From Sphingomonadaceae bacterium (lineage in GTDB: Bacteria > Pseudomonadota > Alphaproteobacteria > Sphingomonadales > Sphingomonadaceae): DNA of 64,000 nt. The DNA lies in assembly GCA_947472735.1 (NCBI GenBank), contig CANJBY010000001.1, positions 124,001 through 188,000 on the forward strand. Direction: 5' to 3'. The notes under the pieces were generated by a model. That model made no database searches. It had not been told where the DNA came from and saw nothing but the letters and a program-made list of their open reading frames with translations. Positions 1-8,174 of the stretch are shown piece after piece. A program made the position numbers and the translations under genes. Within the stretch, counting starts at the first letter, position 1; each line of letters starts with the position of its first letter.

Positions 1-787
1 CGAAGGTATAGTCCGCGCCACCGTCAGTCATCTCCACGATCTTCGCGACGGTTTCTTCGCGGCTCAGGCCCTTGGAGTTGAGGAAGTCGGTCATGCCGAA
101 CCTGCGGCCCCAATCCTCGCGATCAGGGTTGATGTCGACGCCGATGATCTTGCCTGCGCCGGCCAGCCGTGCGCCCTGGATCACGTTGAGCCCGATCCCG
201 CCGAGCCCGAAGACCACGACATTGTCACCCACCTGCACCTTGGCGGTGTTGACCACGGCGCCTACGCCGGTGGTCACGCCGCAGCCGATGTAGCAGCTGG
301 ACTGGAACGGCGCGTCCTCGCGGATCTTCGCCACAGCGATCTCGGGGAGCACGGTGAAGTTCGAGAAAGTCGAGCAGCCCATGTAATGGAAGATTGTCTG
401 CCCCTTGTAGGAGAAGCGCGAGGTGCCGTCCGGCATCAGGCCCTGGCCCTGGGTCGCGCGGATCGCGGTGCACAGGTTGGTCTTGCCCGAGAGGCACGAC
501 TTACACTGGCGGCATTCCGGGGTGTAAAGCGGGATCACGTGATCGCCCGGCTTTACCGAAGTCACCCCCGGGCCGACCTCGCGCACGATGCCGGCGCCCT
601 CATGGCCGAGGATCGAAGGGAAGATGCCCTCGCTGTCCAACCCGTCGAGCGTATAGGCATCGGTGTGGCAGATGCCCGTCGCCATGATCTCGACCAGCAC
701 TTCGCCCGCCTTGGGACCTTCAAGGTCCACTTCAACGATCTCGAGCGGCTGCTTGGGCGCAAATGCAACGGCGGCGCGGGTCTTCAT
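1..787 (-). CDS. adhC: S-(hydroxymethyl)glutathione dehydrogenase / class III alcohol dehydrogenase (3' end cut off)
   Basis: This is a zinc-dependent medium-chain dehydrogenase. The family oxidises S-hydroxymethylglutathione, the spontaneous adduct of formaldehyde and glutathione, with NAD. The gene starts at the ATG at 787 and runs off the left edge, leaving about 262 of roughly 370 residues. The catalytic zinc ligands are visible as C40 (in GICHTDAY) and H62 (in GHEGAG). The structural zinc lobe is C92, C95, C98 and C106. A Rossmann motif [11 protein letters not shown] follows. The class III signature region around GCSTFSNFT is present. The gene is divergent from the RNB ribonuclease, with a 149-base gap. 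gshA in the same window would supply the glutathione. The family call is very secure; the missing C-terminus cannot be checked. Confidence 0.93.
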   Translation of the reverse strand, partial: MKTRAAVAFAPKQPLEIVEVDLEGPKAGEVLVEIMATGICHTDAYTLDGLDSEGIFPSILGHEGAGIVREVGPGVTSVKPGDHVIPLYTPECRQCKSCLSGKTNLCTAIRATQGQGLMPDGTSRFSYKGQTIFHYMGCSTFSNFTVLPEIAVAKIREDAPFQSSCYIGCGVTTGVGAVVNTAKVQVGDNVVVFGLGGIGLNVIQGARLAGAGKIIGVDINPDREDWGRRFGMTDFLNSKGLSREETVAKIVEMTDGGADYTF

Positions 788-936
788 CGCGAAACTCTCC
801 TCTCAACCGGAATTTTGTAGGCTGCGCTTACAAAGCGGTAGCACTGGGCGTCAATGCCCCTGATTCCCCGGAGCGACATTGCGGCAGTCGCGACGGGGTT
901 GCAAGCATCGCCCGCTCGTGTAGCCAAGGTCGGGTA

Positions 937-2322
937 ATGAAAGCATTGCGCGATCCGGATCATGTGCTCGCCGAAGGGCTTGCGGCGATCCGCGGACAAT
1001 TTCGTATTCCGGCCGGCTTTCCGGCACCGGTTCTGGCTGCTGCGGAAGCAGCGGCAATGCGATTTCCTGCAACCCTCGCGGACCGCACCGGCGTGCCGTT
1101 CGTCACGCTCGATCCGGCGACCTCCACCGATCTGGACCAGGCTTTCGCCATCGAAAAAATGGGTGCCGATCTCCTGCTTCACTATGCGATCGCCGATGTC
1201 GCCGGGTTCGTTACCAACGGCGACCCGATCGACGCCGAAGCGTGGCAGCGAGGCGCCACGACCTACCTCCCGGACGGCAAGGCGGGGCTCTACCCGCCGG
1301 TGCTGGCTGAGCGCCACGCCAGTCTCTTGCCCGACGGTCCGCGCCCGGCGGTAATCTTTACGACCCGGGTCGCCCCACACGGCGCAGTCAAGTTGCAGGG
1401 CGTGGAGCGCGCCATCATCCGCAGCCGTGCCAAGCTTGCCTATGATGCCGTGCGCGACGCCGATCTGCCCGCCGGCTTTGCCGAACTGGCCGATCGGATC
1501 ACCGCCGCAGAGGCGCAGCGCGGCGCTGCGCGCACGGATCCGCCCGAACAGGAAGTGGAGCGCGACGCCACCGGGCACTTTACGCTCACCCTGCGGCCGC
1601 AGCTGCTGTCCGAGCGGCGCAACGCCGCACTCTCGCTTGCGACCAACCTGGCCGTGGCCGATGCGCTTTATGCCGCCGGCACCGGCCTGTTCCGAGTGAT
1701 GCCTGCGCCCGATGCCCGGTCCGTGGCGCTGCTACGGCAGACCGCCAAGGCCTTTGGACTCGACTGGCCCGCAGCCGCAGCGCTGGCTGATTTCGAGCAC
1801 GGGCTCGATCCCGGCAACCCGCGCCACGCCGCTTTCCTGCTGGCCGCACGGCGCGCCGGAAATGGCGCTTCCTACCAGCCCTATATCCCTGGTGTGGTGC
1901 CCTGGCACGCGGCGATGGCGGCGACCTACGCCCATGCCACGGCACCCTTGCGGCGTCTTGCGGACCGCTATGTGGTGCAGGCAGCATTGGCAGTGGCCAA
2001 TGGCCGGGCCGTTCCCGCCGACGTGAGCGAGGCCTTCCAGCGCCTGCCGGACGTGATGCGCAAGGCCGATGCGCTGAGCGGGCAGGTCGAGCGGGCAGTG
2101 GTCGATCTGGCCGAAGCCGTGATGCTCTCCGGCCGGGAGGGCGAGGTGTTCGATGCAGTGGTCACTGATATTGGCGAGGCCGGGGCGCGGTTCCAACTGT
2201 GTGCCCAGCCGGTCGTCGCCCGCACGGCGGCGCACGGGGTGGAACCGGGCGATTGCATCGCAGTCCGTCTGGTCGCTGCCGATCCTGTTCGCCGCCAGAT
2301 CAGCTTTACCCGGATCGGCTGA
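937..2322 (+). CDS. RNB domain-containing ribonuclease (short form)
   Basis: This is a 461-residue member of the RNase II/R superfamily, which degrades RNA 3' to 5'. The signature DPATSTDLDQAF near residues 59-70 carries the acidic residues (D59, D65, D67) that bind the catalytic magnesium. The ATG at 937 was chosen because the family-like sequence begins there. The longer upstream open frame has no family resemblance and would overlap the start of the divergent dehydrogenase. At 461 residues the protein is much shorter than E. coli RNase II (about 644) or RNase R. It begins almost directly with the RNB core, so the N-terminal cold-shock domains are missing. Short RNB proteins of this kind are familiar in Sphingomonadales. 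The in vivo substrate is unknown. Confidence 0.88.
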   Translation: MKALRDPDHVLAEGLAAIRGQFRIPAGFPAPVLAAAEAAAMRFPATLADRTGVPFVTLDPATSTDLDQAFAIEKMGADLLLHYAIADVAGFVTNGDPIDAEAWQRGATTYLPDGKAGLYPPVLAERHASLLPDGPRPAVIFTTRVAPHGAVKLQGVERAIIRSRAKLAYDAVRDADLPAGFAELADRITAAEAQRGAARTDPPEQEVERDATGHFTLTLRPQLLSERRNAALSLATNLAVADALYAAGTGLFRVMPAPDARSVALLRQTAKAFGLDWPAAAALADFEHGLDPGNPRHAAFLLAARRAGNGASYQPYIPGVVPWHAAMAATYAHATAPLRRLADRYVVQAALAVANGRAVPADVSEAFQRLPDVMRKADALSGQVERAVVDLAEAVMLSGREGEVFDAVVTDIGEAGARFQLCAQPVVARTAAHGVEPGDCIAVRLVAADPVRRQISFTRIG

Positions 2323-2383
2323 ATCCCGTTGCGCCGGCCGGCAAGCTCGGTTAGTGGCGCCATTCCCCGTCGCGGCGGGGCGA

Positions 2384-2457
2384 GGCCCGATGGCGGAGTG
2401 GTTACGTAGCGGACTGCAAATCCGCGCACGCCGGTTCGATTCCGGCTCGGGCCTCCA
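2384..2457 (+). tRNA. tRNA-Cys (anticodon GCA)
   Basis: The 74-base sequence folds as a cloverleaf. The acceptor stem GGCCCGA pairs with TCGGGCC, followed by discriminator T and an encoded CCA. The anticodon arm CGGACTGCAAATCCG presents GCA, and the T arm has the usual GGTTCGATTCC loop region. The discriminator U73 and GCA anticodon are the known cysteine identity elements. The gene converges on motB, whose stop lies 22 bases downstream. Confidence 0.97.
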
Positions 2458-2479
2458 CTTCCTTGATCGAACCGCCCCC

Positions 2480-3352
2480 TCAACGCAGCAGCAGGATCGA
2501 TATTCTCCGGTTTCGGGGATCGGCCGGATTGTCGCGGACCAGTGGTTCGCGGTCGGACACGCCTTCAATCCTCCGGAAGCGATCCTCCCCGATCCCGCCG
2601 CGCATCAGCGCCTGGCGAGTCGCCTCGGCTCTGGCGGCGGATAGCGACCAGTTGTTGGCGGCAATGCCCGGGCGCCAGGGCAGGCTGTCGGTGTGCCCAC
2701 GAAGGGAGATCGTGCCCGATTCCGGAACGATCGTATCGGCGATCGCCTTGACGAGCTGGGCAGCCTCCGGCGTCAGCACGGTGGTGCCGAGCTGGAACAT
2801 CGAGAAGTCGGCATCATCGACCAGATCGATCCGGATGCCCTCGGTGGTGTCAACCATCCGCACTTGTCGGGCCAGACGCTGCAAGCCCGCCTTGCTTGCG
2901 AGCTTTGCCATCAGCCGCTGCTGCATTTGCTGCACCCGCTTTGCTGCGGAGCCACCCTCCTTGGGACCGCCCGTCGCATCGCGGGGGATCGTCAGCGATT
3001 TGGTGCCGGTCTGCCCGGCGCGGTTGGGATACTTGTCGACATCCGTAATCGAGGAGCCACCGAGCAAACCGTTGGCGCCGGCGCTGCCTTCGCGCATCTT
3101 GACCAGCGTCGGGGTGAAATAGTCGGCGATGCCCTTGCGTTGCTTTTCCGTGGTCGCGCCGAGCAGCCACAAGAGCAGAAAGAAGGCCATCATCGCGGTC
3201 ACGAAGTCGGCATAAGCGACCTTCCATGCGCCGCCGTGATGACCGGCGGCGACCATGGTGACTTTCTTGACGATGATTGGGGCCGGCGGCGGCTCTTTGC
3301 GACCCCGCGAGGATGCTGCGCTGATACTTTCGGCGCCGGGTGGCGCCGCCAA
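2480..3352 (-). CDS. motB: Flagellar motor stator protein MotB
   Basis: This is a 290-residue stator protein. MotB forms the proton channel with MotA and anchors it to peptidoglycan. After a basic, proline-rich cytoplasmic tail there is the conserved GGAWKVAYADFVTAMMAFF segment at about residues 40-58. It leads into the single membrane helix, with D49 as the proton-accepting aspartate. A plug/linker region follows, then a C-terminal OmpA-like peptidoglycan-binding domain with LRGHTDSLPWRPG near residue 218 and LSAARAEATR. motA is not adjacent on either side, so the gene is separated from its usual partner here. It converges with tRNA-Cys and diverges from the dienelactone hydrolase-like gene. 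Confidence 0.93.
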   Translation of the reverse strand: MAAPPGAESISAASSRGRKEPPPAPIIVKKVTMVAAGHHGGAWKVAYADFVTAMMAFFLLLWLLGATTEKQRKGIADYFTPTLVKMREGSAGANGLLGGSSITDVDKYPNRAGQTGTKSLTIPRDATGGPKEGGSAAKRVQQMQQRLMAKLASKAGLQRLARQVRMVDTTEGIRIDLVDDADFSMFQLGTTVLTPEAAQLVKAIADTIVPESGTISLRGHTDSLPWRPGIAANNWSLSAARAEATRQALMRGGIGEDRFRRIEGVSDREPLVRDNPADPRNRRISILLLR

Positions 3353-3470
3353 GGCAAGTACGTGCTGACCCGGCGATCCAGGCGGATCGTCGGGTCAGTC
3401 GCGTTACGGGTCTGGACGCGCGGCGCTGGTGAGTTATCCTGATCTCCGATTGCGAAACCGGAGATAGACG

Positions 3471-4343
3471 ATGTGCGATGACCTTACCGTCCATGAAGAA
3501 GATGCCGCACTGGCCGCAAAGGGCATGTCCCGGCGCGAGTTCGCGGCGGTCGGCGCTGCGGCGGTGATGGCCGGTTGCGCGGGCGTGGATGGAAACGCCA
3601 AGGCGGCGGGCCTGAAGGAGGCCCTCGTCACCATCGATACGCCGGATGGCAAGGCTGACTGCTTCTTCGTCCACCCGGCCCGGGGCAAGGCGCCCGGCAT
3701 CATCATGTGGCCCGACATCGCCGGACTGCGCGAAGCCTACAAGACAATGGGTCGCCGGCTGGCGCAGGCCGGCTATGCAGTGCTGGTGGTGAACCAGTAT
3801 TACCGCAGCAGCCCGGCGCCGATCATGGCCACCATGTCGGAATGGCGCACGCCCGAAGGCCAGGCAAAGCTCGCCCCGATGATTGCCGCCATCACCAACG
3901 ACGGCACCACCCGGGACGCCGCCGCTTTCGTTGCCTGGCTCGACCGGCAGGCCGCGGTCGATACCAAGCGTAAGATCGGCTCGAATGGCTATTGCATGGG
4001 CGGGCCGATGACCATTCGGACTGCAGCCGCTGTCCCGGAACGGGTGGGAGCCGCCGCTTCGTTTCACGGCGCGAACCTGGTCAATGATCGCCCGGACAGC
4101 CCGCACCGCCTGCTCGCCGCCACGCGGGCCAGTTATCTGATCGCCATTGCCCGGGGTGACGATGCCCGGGCCCCGGGCGACAAGGACGCCCTGCGCACTG
4201 CCGCCGACGCCGCTCACCGGACGGCAGAGATCGAGGTATATCCGGCCGAACATGGCTGGTGCACGCTGGACGCGCCGGTTTACGATCAGGTCCAGGCCGA
4301 CCGCGCCTGGGATCGGATGCTCGCGCTGTTCAAGCAGCTTTGA
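3471..4343 (+). CDS. Dienelactone hydrolase family protein with Tat-like signal
   Basis: This is a 290-residue alpha/beta hydrolase of the dienelactone hydrolase type. The catalytic triad is readable: nucleophile C175 in GSNGYCMGG, an aspartate in ARGDDARAP near residue 230, and H261 in AEHGWC. The cysteine nucleophile is typical of the family. The N-terminus contains SRREFAAVGAAAVMAGCAG (residues 20-38), a twin-arginine signal ending in a possible lipobox cysteine, so the mature enzyme is probably exported and perhaps lipid-anchored. GGAG lies 7-8 bases before the ATG. The gene ends 3 bases before the convergent CmcJ-like gene. The true substrate cannot be read from the sequence. Confidence 0.85.
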   Translation: MCDDLTVHEEDAALAAKGMSRREFAAVGAAAVMAGCAGVDGNAKAAGLKEALVTIDTPDGKADCFFVHPARGKAPGIIMWPDIAGLREAYKTMGRRLAQAGYAVLVVNQYYRSSPAPIMATMSEWRTPEGQAKLAPMIAAITNDGTTRDAAAFVAWLDRQAAVDTKRKIGSNGYCMGGPMTIRTAAAVPERVGAAASFHGANLVNDRPDSPHRLLAATRASYLIAIARGDDARAPGDKDALRTAADAAHRTAEIEVYPAEHGWCTLDAPVYDQVQADRAWDRMLALFKQL

Positions 4344-4346
4344 GCG

Positions 4347-5144
4347 CTATTCCCACCAGTAGCAGGTCGCGCGCATTTCGATGCTGATGCGCGGCGGGGC
4401 ATGGTCGGGAGCCGACGGATCGTCGAACGCGACATGCGGAATGCATTGCGCCCGTTCTGGATCGCTGTCGGCCGTCTTGAACAGGATCACCTCGTCCCGG
4501 TTCAGGTCCGGATAGTAAAACCAGCGATGCCCCGGACCGGGCGCAACGACCCAGCTTTCAAAAGACCATTCCGGCGCGCCGCCGGGCGGATCGAAAATCG
4601 CGTCGGCAACGATCAGGTCATCCCGCGAAAACGACCGCGCATCGCACAGGGCGAGGGGCACGTCTTGGGGCGCCGGAGATAGCGCACGCCACAAGTTGTA
4701 GGCGGCACAGCGGCGGAACTTGCGGCCGGCCGCTCCGCGGGTCGCGAACTCGGCGGCGGTCTTGCTCGAGATATCGATGTGAGCAAACCGCGCCGGGTGG
4801 GAATTGTCCGAACTGCCCTGCTTCCCGCTCTTTTCCGAAAAGCGCAGGATGCCGCGCGGGGTGACCTGCACCTCGTCGGCCCCGGTGACCTGCTTGAGCA
4901 AGGCTATCACCTCGGGCACGTGGACTGCGGCAACTTGCTCGTGATCGGAAAAGTCCGATACCGCGCTCACGTGGTCGAGCAGCTCGAACCCCTCGACATC
5001 GACCGAAGCGGCCAGTTGCCGCGCGCTGGCCACCGACATCGGTACCAGTTGCACGTCGACGCGGTCCTTCTCATGCGCGTTGGCATAGTAGAAGGGCCGC
5101 GCGATCGCGCGGCTGGAGTAGGCGATCAGCGGATCGCCCGGCAT
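4347..5144 (-). CDS. CmcJ/NvfI-like oxidoreductase family protein
   Basis: This is a 265-residue protein resembling the family of Streptomyces CmcJ and fungal NvfI/AsaB-like proteins. Supporting features are an N-terminal region ending in TPRGILRFSEKSG, then HPARFAHIDIS, YNLWRALSPAPQDVPLALCDARS, and a C-terminal half with the motif GHRWFYYPDLNRDEVILFK, followed by a terminal HVAFDDP segment. The start is the ATG at 5144. It overlaps the TGA of the upstream hydratase gene (ATGA), so the two are almost certainly translationally coupled. The coupling suggests a role linked to hydroxycinnamate or other aromatic acid breakdown, but no reaction has been established from sequence. The family assignment is from memory of motifs and is moderately secure. 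Confidence 0.7.
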   Translation of the reverse strand: MPGDPLIAYSSRAIARPFYYANAHEKDRVDVQLVPMSVASARQLAASVDVEGFELLDHVSAVSDFSDHEQVAAVHVPEVIALLKQVTGADEVQVTPRGILRFSEKSGKQGSSDNSHPARFAHIDISSKTAAEFATRGAAGRKFRRCAAYNLWRALSPAPQDVPLALCDARSFSRDDLIVADAIFDPPGGAPEWSFESWVVAPGPGHRWFYYPDLNRDEVILFKTADSDPERAQCIPHVAFDDPSAPDHAPPRISIEMRATCYWWE

Positions 5145-5986
5145 CAGCCCTTGACCTTGCTCGCGTCGAAGGTTTCGAGGCCCGGCTTGAAGCTCTTCTC
5201 GTCGAGGAACTGGCGGGTGGCCTCCTTGCGAGCGGCGGCTCCACCGAAGCTGTGCAGGGCTTCCTGGCTGCGAATCAGGTAATCCTCGGCGTTGTCGTAA
5301 GTCATTTCGACCATCCGGCGCATTGCCCACTTGGTGGCGCGCAGAGCATTAGCGTCCTTCTTGAGCAGCGCCTCGGCAATCGCGGTGACGCGTGCCTTGA
5401 GCTCGGCCGCCGGAACCGCCTCGGTCACCAGGCCCTGCTCGGCAGCCTGCTTGCCGGTGAGGTTCTCGCCCATCATCGCATGGTACATGGCCTTTCGCAG
5501 CGGCATCAGTTCCTGCGCCACCTTCGAAGCGCCGCCGCCGGGAAGAATGCCCCAGTTAATTTCGGATAGGCCGAACTGCGCGTCTTCCGCTGCTACCGCG
5601 ATGTCGCACGCATAAAGCGGCCCATAGCCGCCGCCGAAGCACCAGCCGTTGATCATGCCGATGGTCGGTTTCTCGTACCAGCGCAGGCGCTGCCACCAGC
5701 GATAGGCTTCGCGCTGCGAGCGGCGGATGGCGTGGAGCCCTTCGGCCTCGGTCTCGCGGAAGTACTCCTTGAGGTCCATGCCGGCCGACCAGGCATCGCC
5801 CTCGCCCGAAAGCACGAGCACGCCGACATCATCGCGGAACTCCAGTTCCTCGATCACCTTGCCCATCTGGCGGTTGAGCTTGGGGCTCATGCAGTTGCGC
5901 TTTTCCGGACGATTGAAGCGCACCCAGGCGATGCGGTTCTCGATCGTTACGGCGACGGTATCTGCTTCAGCGCGTTCAGTGGTCAC
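5144..5986 (-). CDS. ech: p-Hydroxycinnamoyl-CoA hydratase/lyase (feruloyl-CoA hydratase, vanillin-forming)
   Basis: This is a 280-residue crotonase-fold enzyme. The family hydrates feruloyl-CoA or coumaroyl-CoA and cleaves the product to an aromatic aldehyde and acetyl-CoA. The segments RPEKRNCMSPKLNRQM, GDAWSAGMDLKEYF, LRWYEKPTIGMINGWCFGGGYG and FGLSEINWGI are specific to this subgroup. The glutamate in FGLSEINWG is the likely acid/base. I chose the GTG at 5986: it is preceded by GAGAGG with 7 bases spacing, and the promoter read upstream would give it a leader of about 27 bases. An ATG at 6001 would add five residues but has no ribosome-binding site. The gene is coupled to the CmcJ-like gene and faces a MarR regulator. 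No feruloyl-CoA synthetase is adjacent. Confidence 0.88.
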   Translation of the reverse strand: MTTERAEADTVAVTIENRIAWVRFNRPEKRNCMSPKLNRQMGKVIEELEFRDDVGVLVLSGEGDAWSAGMDLKEYFRETEAEGLHAIRRSQREAYRWWQRLRWYEKPTIGMINGWCFGGGYGPLYACDIAVAAEDAQFGLSEINWGILPGGGASKVAQELMPLRKAMYHAMMGENLTGKQAAEQGLVTEAVPAAELKARVTAIAEALLKKDANALRATKWAMRRMVEMTYDNAEDYLIRSQEALHSFGGAAARKEATRQFLDEKSFKPGLETFDASKVKG

Positions 5987-6010
5987 GGCAATGCCTCTCA
6001 TGCGGATGTG

Positions 6011-6029
6011 TTGTTATGAGTTATAACAA
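6011..6029. promoter_or_regulatory. Inverted repeat, likely MarR operator
   Basis: TTGTTAT-GAGTT-ATAACAA is a perfect 7-bp inverted repeat with a 5-base spacer. It lies between the divergent ech and MarR genes. It covers the predicted -10 box and start site of the ech promoter, as expected for a repressor. A MarR protein (FerC) controls ferBA in Sphingobium SYK-6, which is the basis for assigning this site to the neighbouring regulator. Confidence 0.7.
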
Positions 6030-6048
6030 TTCCATTTGCCTTCCGCAA
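6020..6048 (-). promoter_or_regulatory. Predicted sigma-70-type promoter of the ech operon
   Basis: Read on the minus strand, TTGCGG (6048-6043) is followed after 17 bases by TATAAC (6025-6020). The -10 box matches the consensus at five of six positions, while the -35 is weaker. Transcription would start near 6013, inside the inverted repeat. Confidence 0.55.
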
Positions 6049-6070
6049 GCGCAAACCGTATCATGCCTGC

Positions 6071-6484
6071 ATGGCCGATCCGCTGCTGAATCATCCGGGG
6101 TATTCACTGCGACGAGCTGCTTCGGCGATGATGAGCGAGCTTGTCCAGCGCCTGGCGCCGCTCGGGCTCCGCTTTGCCGATAGTTCGGCGATGATGCTGA
6201 TCGCAGCAAACCCCGGGATCACCGCCAGCGCTCTGGGCCGGATGCTCGACATTCAGCGCGCCAACATGGTGCCGCTGCTGAACCGCCTCGAAGTAGCGGG
6301 CCTGATCGAGCGCAAGCCGCTCAACGGCAAAAGTCATTCGCTGGCGCTGACCGAAGCGGGCCAGGCCAAGTTGGACCAGGGCGAACGCGTAATCGCCGAG
6401 TTCGAGACCTGGCTGATCGACCGGGTGCCGGAGGAGCACCGCCCCCATTTCAAGCCGGCGCTCGACGCGCTGTGGCGGGACTGA
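6071..6484 (+). CDS. MarR family transcriptional regulator
   Basis: This is a 137-residue winged-helix regulator. A dimerisation helix region is followed by the DNA-binding part ITASALGRMLDIQRANMVPLLNRLEVAGLIERKP and the wing NGKSHSLALTEAG. It is divergent from ech with a palindromic operator candidate between them. By analogy with FerC of lignin-degrading sphingomonads, it most likely represses the hydroxycinnamoyl-CoA hydratase gene and responds to a CoA thioester. The ligand is inferred from context only. The gene ends 3 bases before the convergent rsmB. Confidence 0.85.
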   Translation: MADPLLNHPGYSLRRAASAMMSELVQRLAPLGLRFADSSAMMLIAANPGITASALGRMLDIQRANMVPLLNRLEVAGLIERKPLNGKSHSLALTEAGQAKLDQGERVIAEFETWLIDRVPEEHRPHFKPALDALWRD

Positions 6485-6487
6485 GAA

Positions 6488-7717
6488 TCAGGCTCGCCAG
6501 CGGGCCACGAAGAAACCGTCCAGCCCGCCGACATCGGCCAGCATCGCCGGGTCGGTCCGCAGCCAACCTTCAGGTGTCGGCGCGAGGCCTTGCGGCAGTT
6601 CGGCAGGCAAAACCGGATCTGGCGTCAACCGCACCCGGCGAGCTTGGGCTTCCCCTTCTTCGGGTTCCAGCGAGCAGCTGGCATAAACGAGCGTCCCGCC
6701 CGGCTTGAGCAATGTGCGCGCATGCTTGAGCAGCCGTTGCTGCAACTCCGCCATCTCGTCGATGTGCCGCTCCCTGATGCGATGCAGCACATCCGGATGA
6801 CGGCGGCAGGTGCCGGTCGCGGTGCAAGGCGAATCGAGCAGGACCGCGTCGAACGGTAGAGGGGCCTGCCACTCCAGCGCATCCGCGCGGACCAGCTCTG
6901 CTGTCAGGCTGGTGCGGGCAAGGTTGGCCTGCATGCGCTCCAGCCTGCGGCCGCTGGCATCGAGCGCTGTTACATTCCATCCGGCCGCTGAGAGTTGCAT
7001 GGTCTTGCCGCCCGGTGCGGCACAGAGGTCCAGAACGCGCCGCCCCTCGCCCGATCCAAGGAGCCGCGCGGGAAGGCTGGCGGCAAGATCCTGAACCCAC
7101 CACGCGCCTTCGGAGAAGCCCTCGAGCCGCTCGACCGCTTCGCCGCGGGCCAGTCGCACATGCCCCGCCGCCAGTGACAGACCGCCGAGTCGCTCCGCCC
7201 ATTCCTGCGTTGCGCCCGCATCCCGAAGCGTCAGATCGAGCGGAGGCGGAACGACCAGCGCCGCCGCTATGGCATCGGCGCGTTCGCCCCACCGCTCTGC
7301 AACGCCCGCCGGCAGCGTAGGGGTTGGAGGCAGGGCTGCGGCACGCTTCACCAGGGTGGAAAACACACCGTGCGCGAGCCGGCGCGGACCGCCGATCAGC
7401 AAGGGCAACGCCGTCGCGATCACGGCATGGGGCGGCGTCTCCAGGCGTAACCAGCCGGCCAGCATCAGCCGCAACACGCTGCGCACTTTGGCATCGGGCG
7501 AAAGTGGCAGGCGCGTGGCCGAATCGATCAGGTCGTCCAGGTCGACCAGCCAGCGCAGCGCCTCCCCTGCCAGCGCGCGGGACAGCCCCCGGTCGGCATC
7601 GCCCTTGACCGGGCGCAGCGCCGCATGCGCCGCCTGGTCAAGGGTTTCGCCCCGGCGCAGCACCGCGTCGAGCAAGTTGAGTGCGGCGAGGCGCGCAGGG
7701 AAACCGGGAATGTCCAT
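6488..7717 (-). CDS. rsmB: RsmB-type 16S rRNA (cytosine-C5) methyltransferase
   Basis: This is a 409-residue SAM-dependent m5C methyltransferase. The N-terminal third is the NusB-like RNA-binding domain (LAALNLLDAVL through LMLAGWLRL). The catalytic domain starts near residue 200. The SAM-binding motif DLCAAPGGKT lies at 230-239, the PC motif with C298 in DSPCTATGTCRRHPD, and the catalytic C348 in YASCSLEPEEGE. The combination of a NusB-like domain with two cysteines is diagnostic of RsmB, which modifies C967 of 16S rRNA in E. coli. The target position in this organism is inferred. The C-terminal GGLDGFFVARW motif is intact. Confidence 0.92.
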   Translation of the reverse strand: MDIPGFPARLAALNLLDAVLRRGETLDQAAHAALRPVKGDADRGLSRALAGEALRWLVDLDDLIDSATRLPLSPDAKVRSVLRLMLAGWLRLETPPHAVIATALPLLIGGPRRLAHGVFSTLVKRAAALPPTPTLPAGVAERWGERADAIAAALVVPPPLDLTLRDAGATQEWAERLGGLSLAAGHVRLARGEAVERLEGFSEGAWWVQDLAASLPARLLGSGEGRRVLDLCAAPGGKTMQLSAAGWNVTALDASGRRLERMQANLARTSLTAELVRADALEWQAPLPFDAVLLDSPCTATGTCRRHPDVLHRIRERHIDEMAELQQRLLKHARTLLKPGGTLVYASCSLEPEEGEAQARRVRLTPDPVLPAELPQGLAPTPEGWLRTDPAMLADVGGLDGFFVARWRA

Positions 7718-7773
7718 CGCCGCCGCCCTATCCGCGATTGCCTCGCGCCGCCAGCCAGTGCATCATCGCAAGC

Positions 7774-7944
7774 ATGGAACACCGCGCAACCCAACGTCCC
7801 CGGCCCTTCGCCAAGCCGGCGCACTGGACCAATGAACCCCCGCCTGCACCCGCCGCGCCCAAGGATGCCGAAGCTGACCCCGCCGGCCTCTCGCCGACGC
7901 GTTACGGAGACTGGGTTCGGGACGGCATCGCGGTCGACTTCTAA
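7774..7944 (+). CDS. DUF1674 / SDHAF4-like succinate dehydrogenase assembly factor
   Basis: This is a very small protein of 56 residues. Its C-terminus GLSPTRYGDWVRDGIAVDF carries the hallmark of DUF1674: a PTRYGDW stretch followed by the terminal aspartate and phenylalanine. Eukaryotic members (SDHAF4/Sdh8) bind the flavinylated SdhA subunit and help assemble succinate dehydrogenase. The bacterial proteins are presumed to do the same. The N-terminal half is basic and proline-rich and probably disordered. The ATG at 7774 gives the family's usual size. The longer frame upstream would run over the start of rsmB on the opposite strand. The gene lies between rsmB and tRNA-Leu. Confidence 0.82.
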   Translation: MEHRATQRPRPFAKPAHWTNEPPPAPAAPKDAEADPAGLSPTRYGDWVRDGIAVDF

Positions 7945-8030
7945 GACCCTTGCGTGATCGGCGCGTTGCGCTTGCCCTTTTGCATCTCTGCCACTAAGGG
8001 CCACCGCTCGGATTTTGGCTTCGTCAAGCC

Positions 8031-8115
8031 GCGGGCGTGGCGGAATTGGTAGACGCGCTGGTTTTAGGTACCAGTATCGCAAGATGTGGGGGTTCGAGTC
8101 CCTTCGCCCGCACCA
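8031..8115 (+). tRNA. tRNA-Leu (anticodon TAG)
   Basis: This is an 85-base class II tRNA. The acceptor stem GCGGGCG pairs with CGCCCGC, the discriminator is A and CCA is encoded. The anticodon arm CTGGT-TTTAGGT-ACCAG presents TAG. The long variable arm (about TATCGCAAGATGT) is typical of leucine tRNAs. The T loop GGTTCGAGTCC is standard. It lies 59 bases before tig. Confidence 0.97.
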
Positions 8116-8174
8116 GTTCCCCCAGCCTATGCTCGACGAAGCGCATCGCGTAGATTCTGGAAGGCACATTTGAC

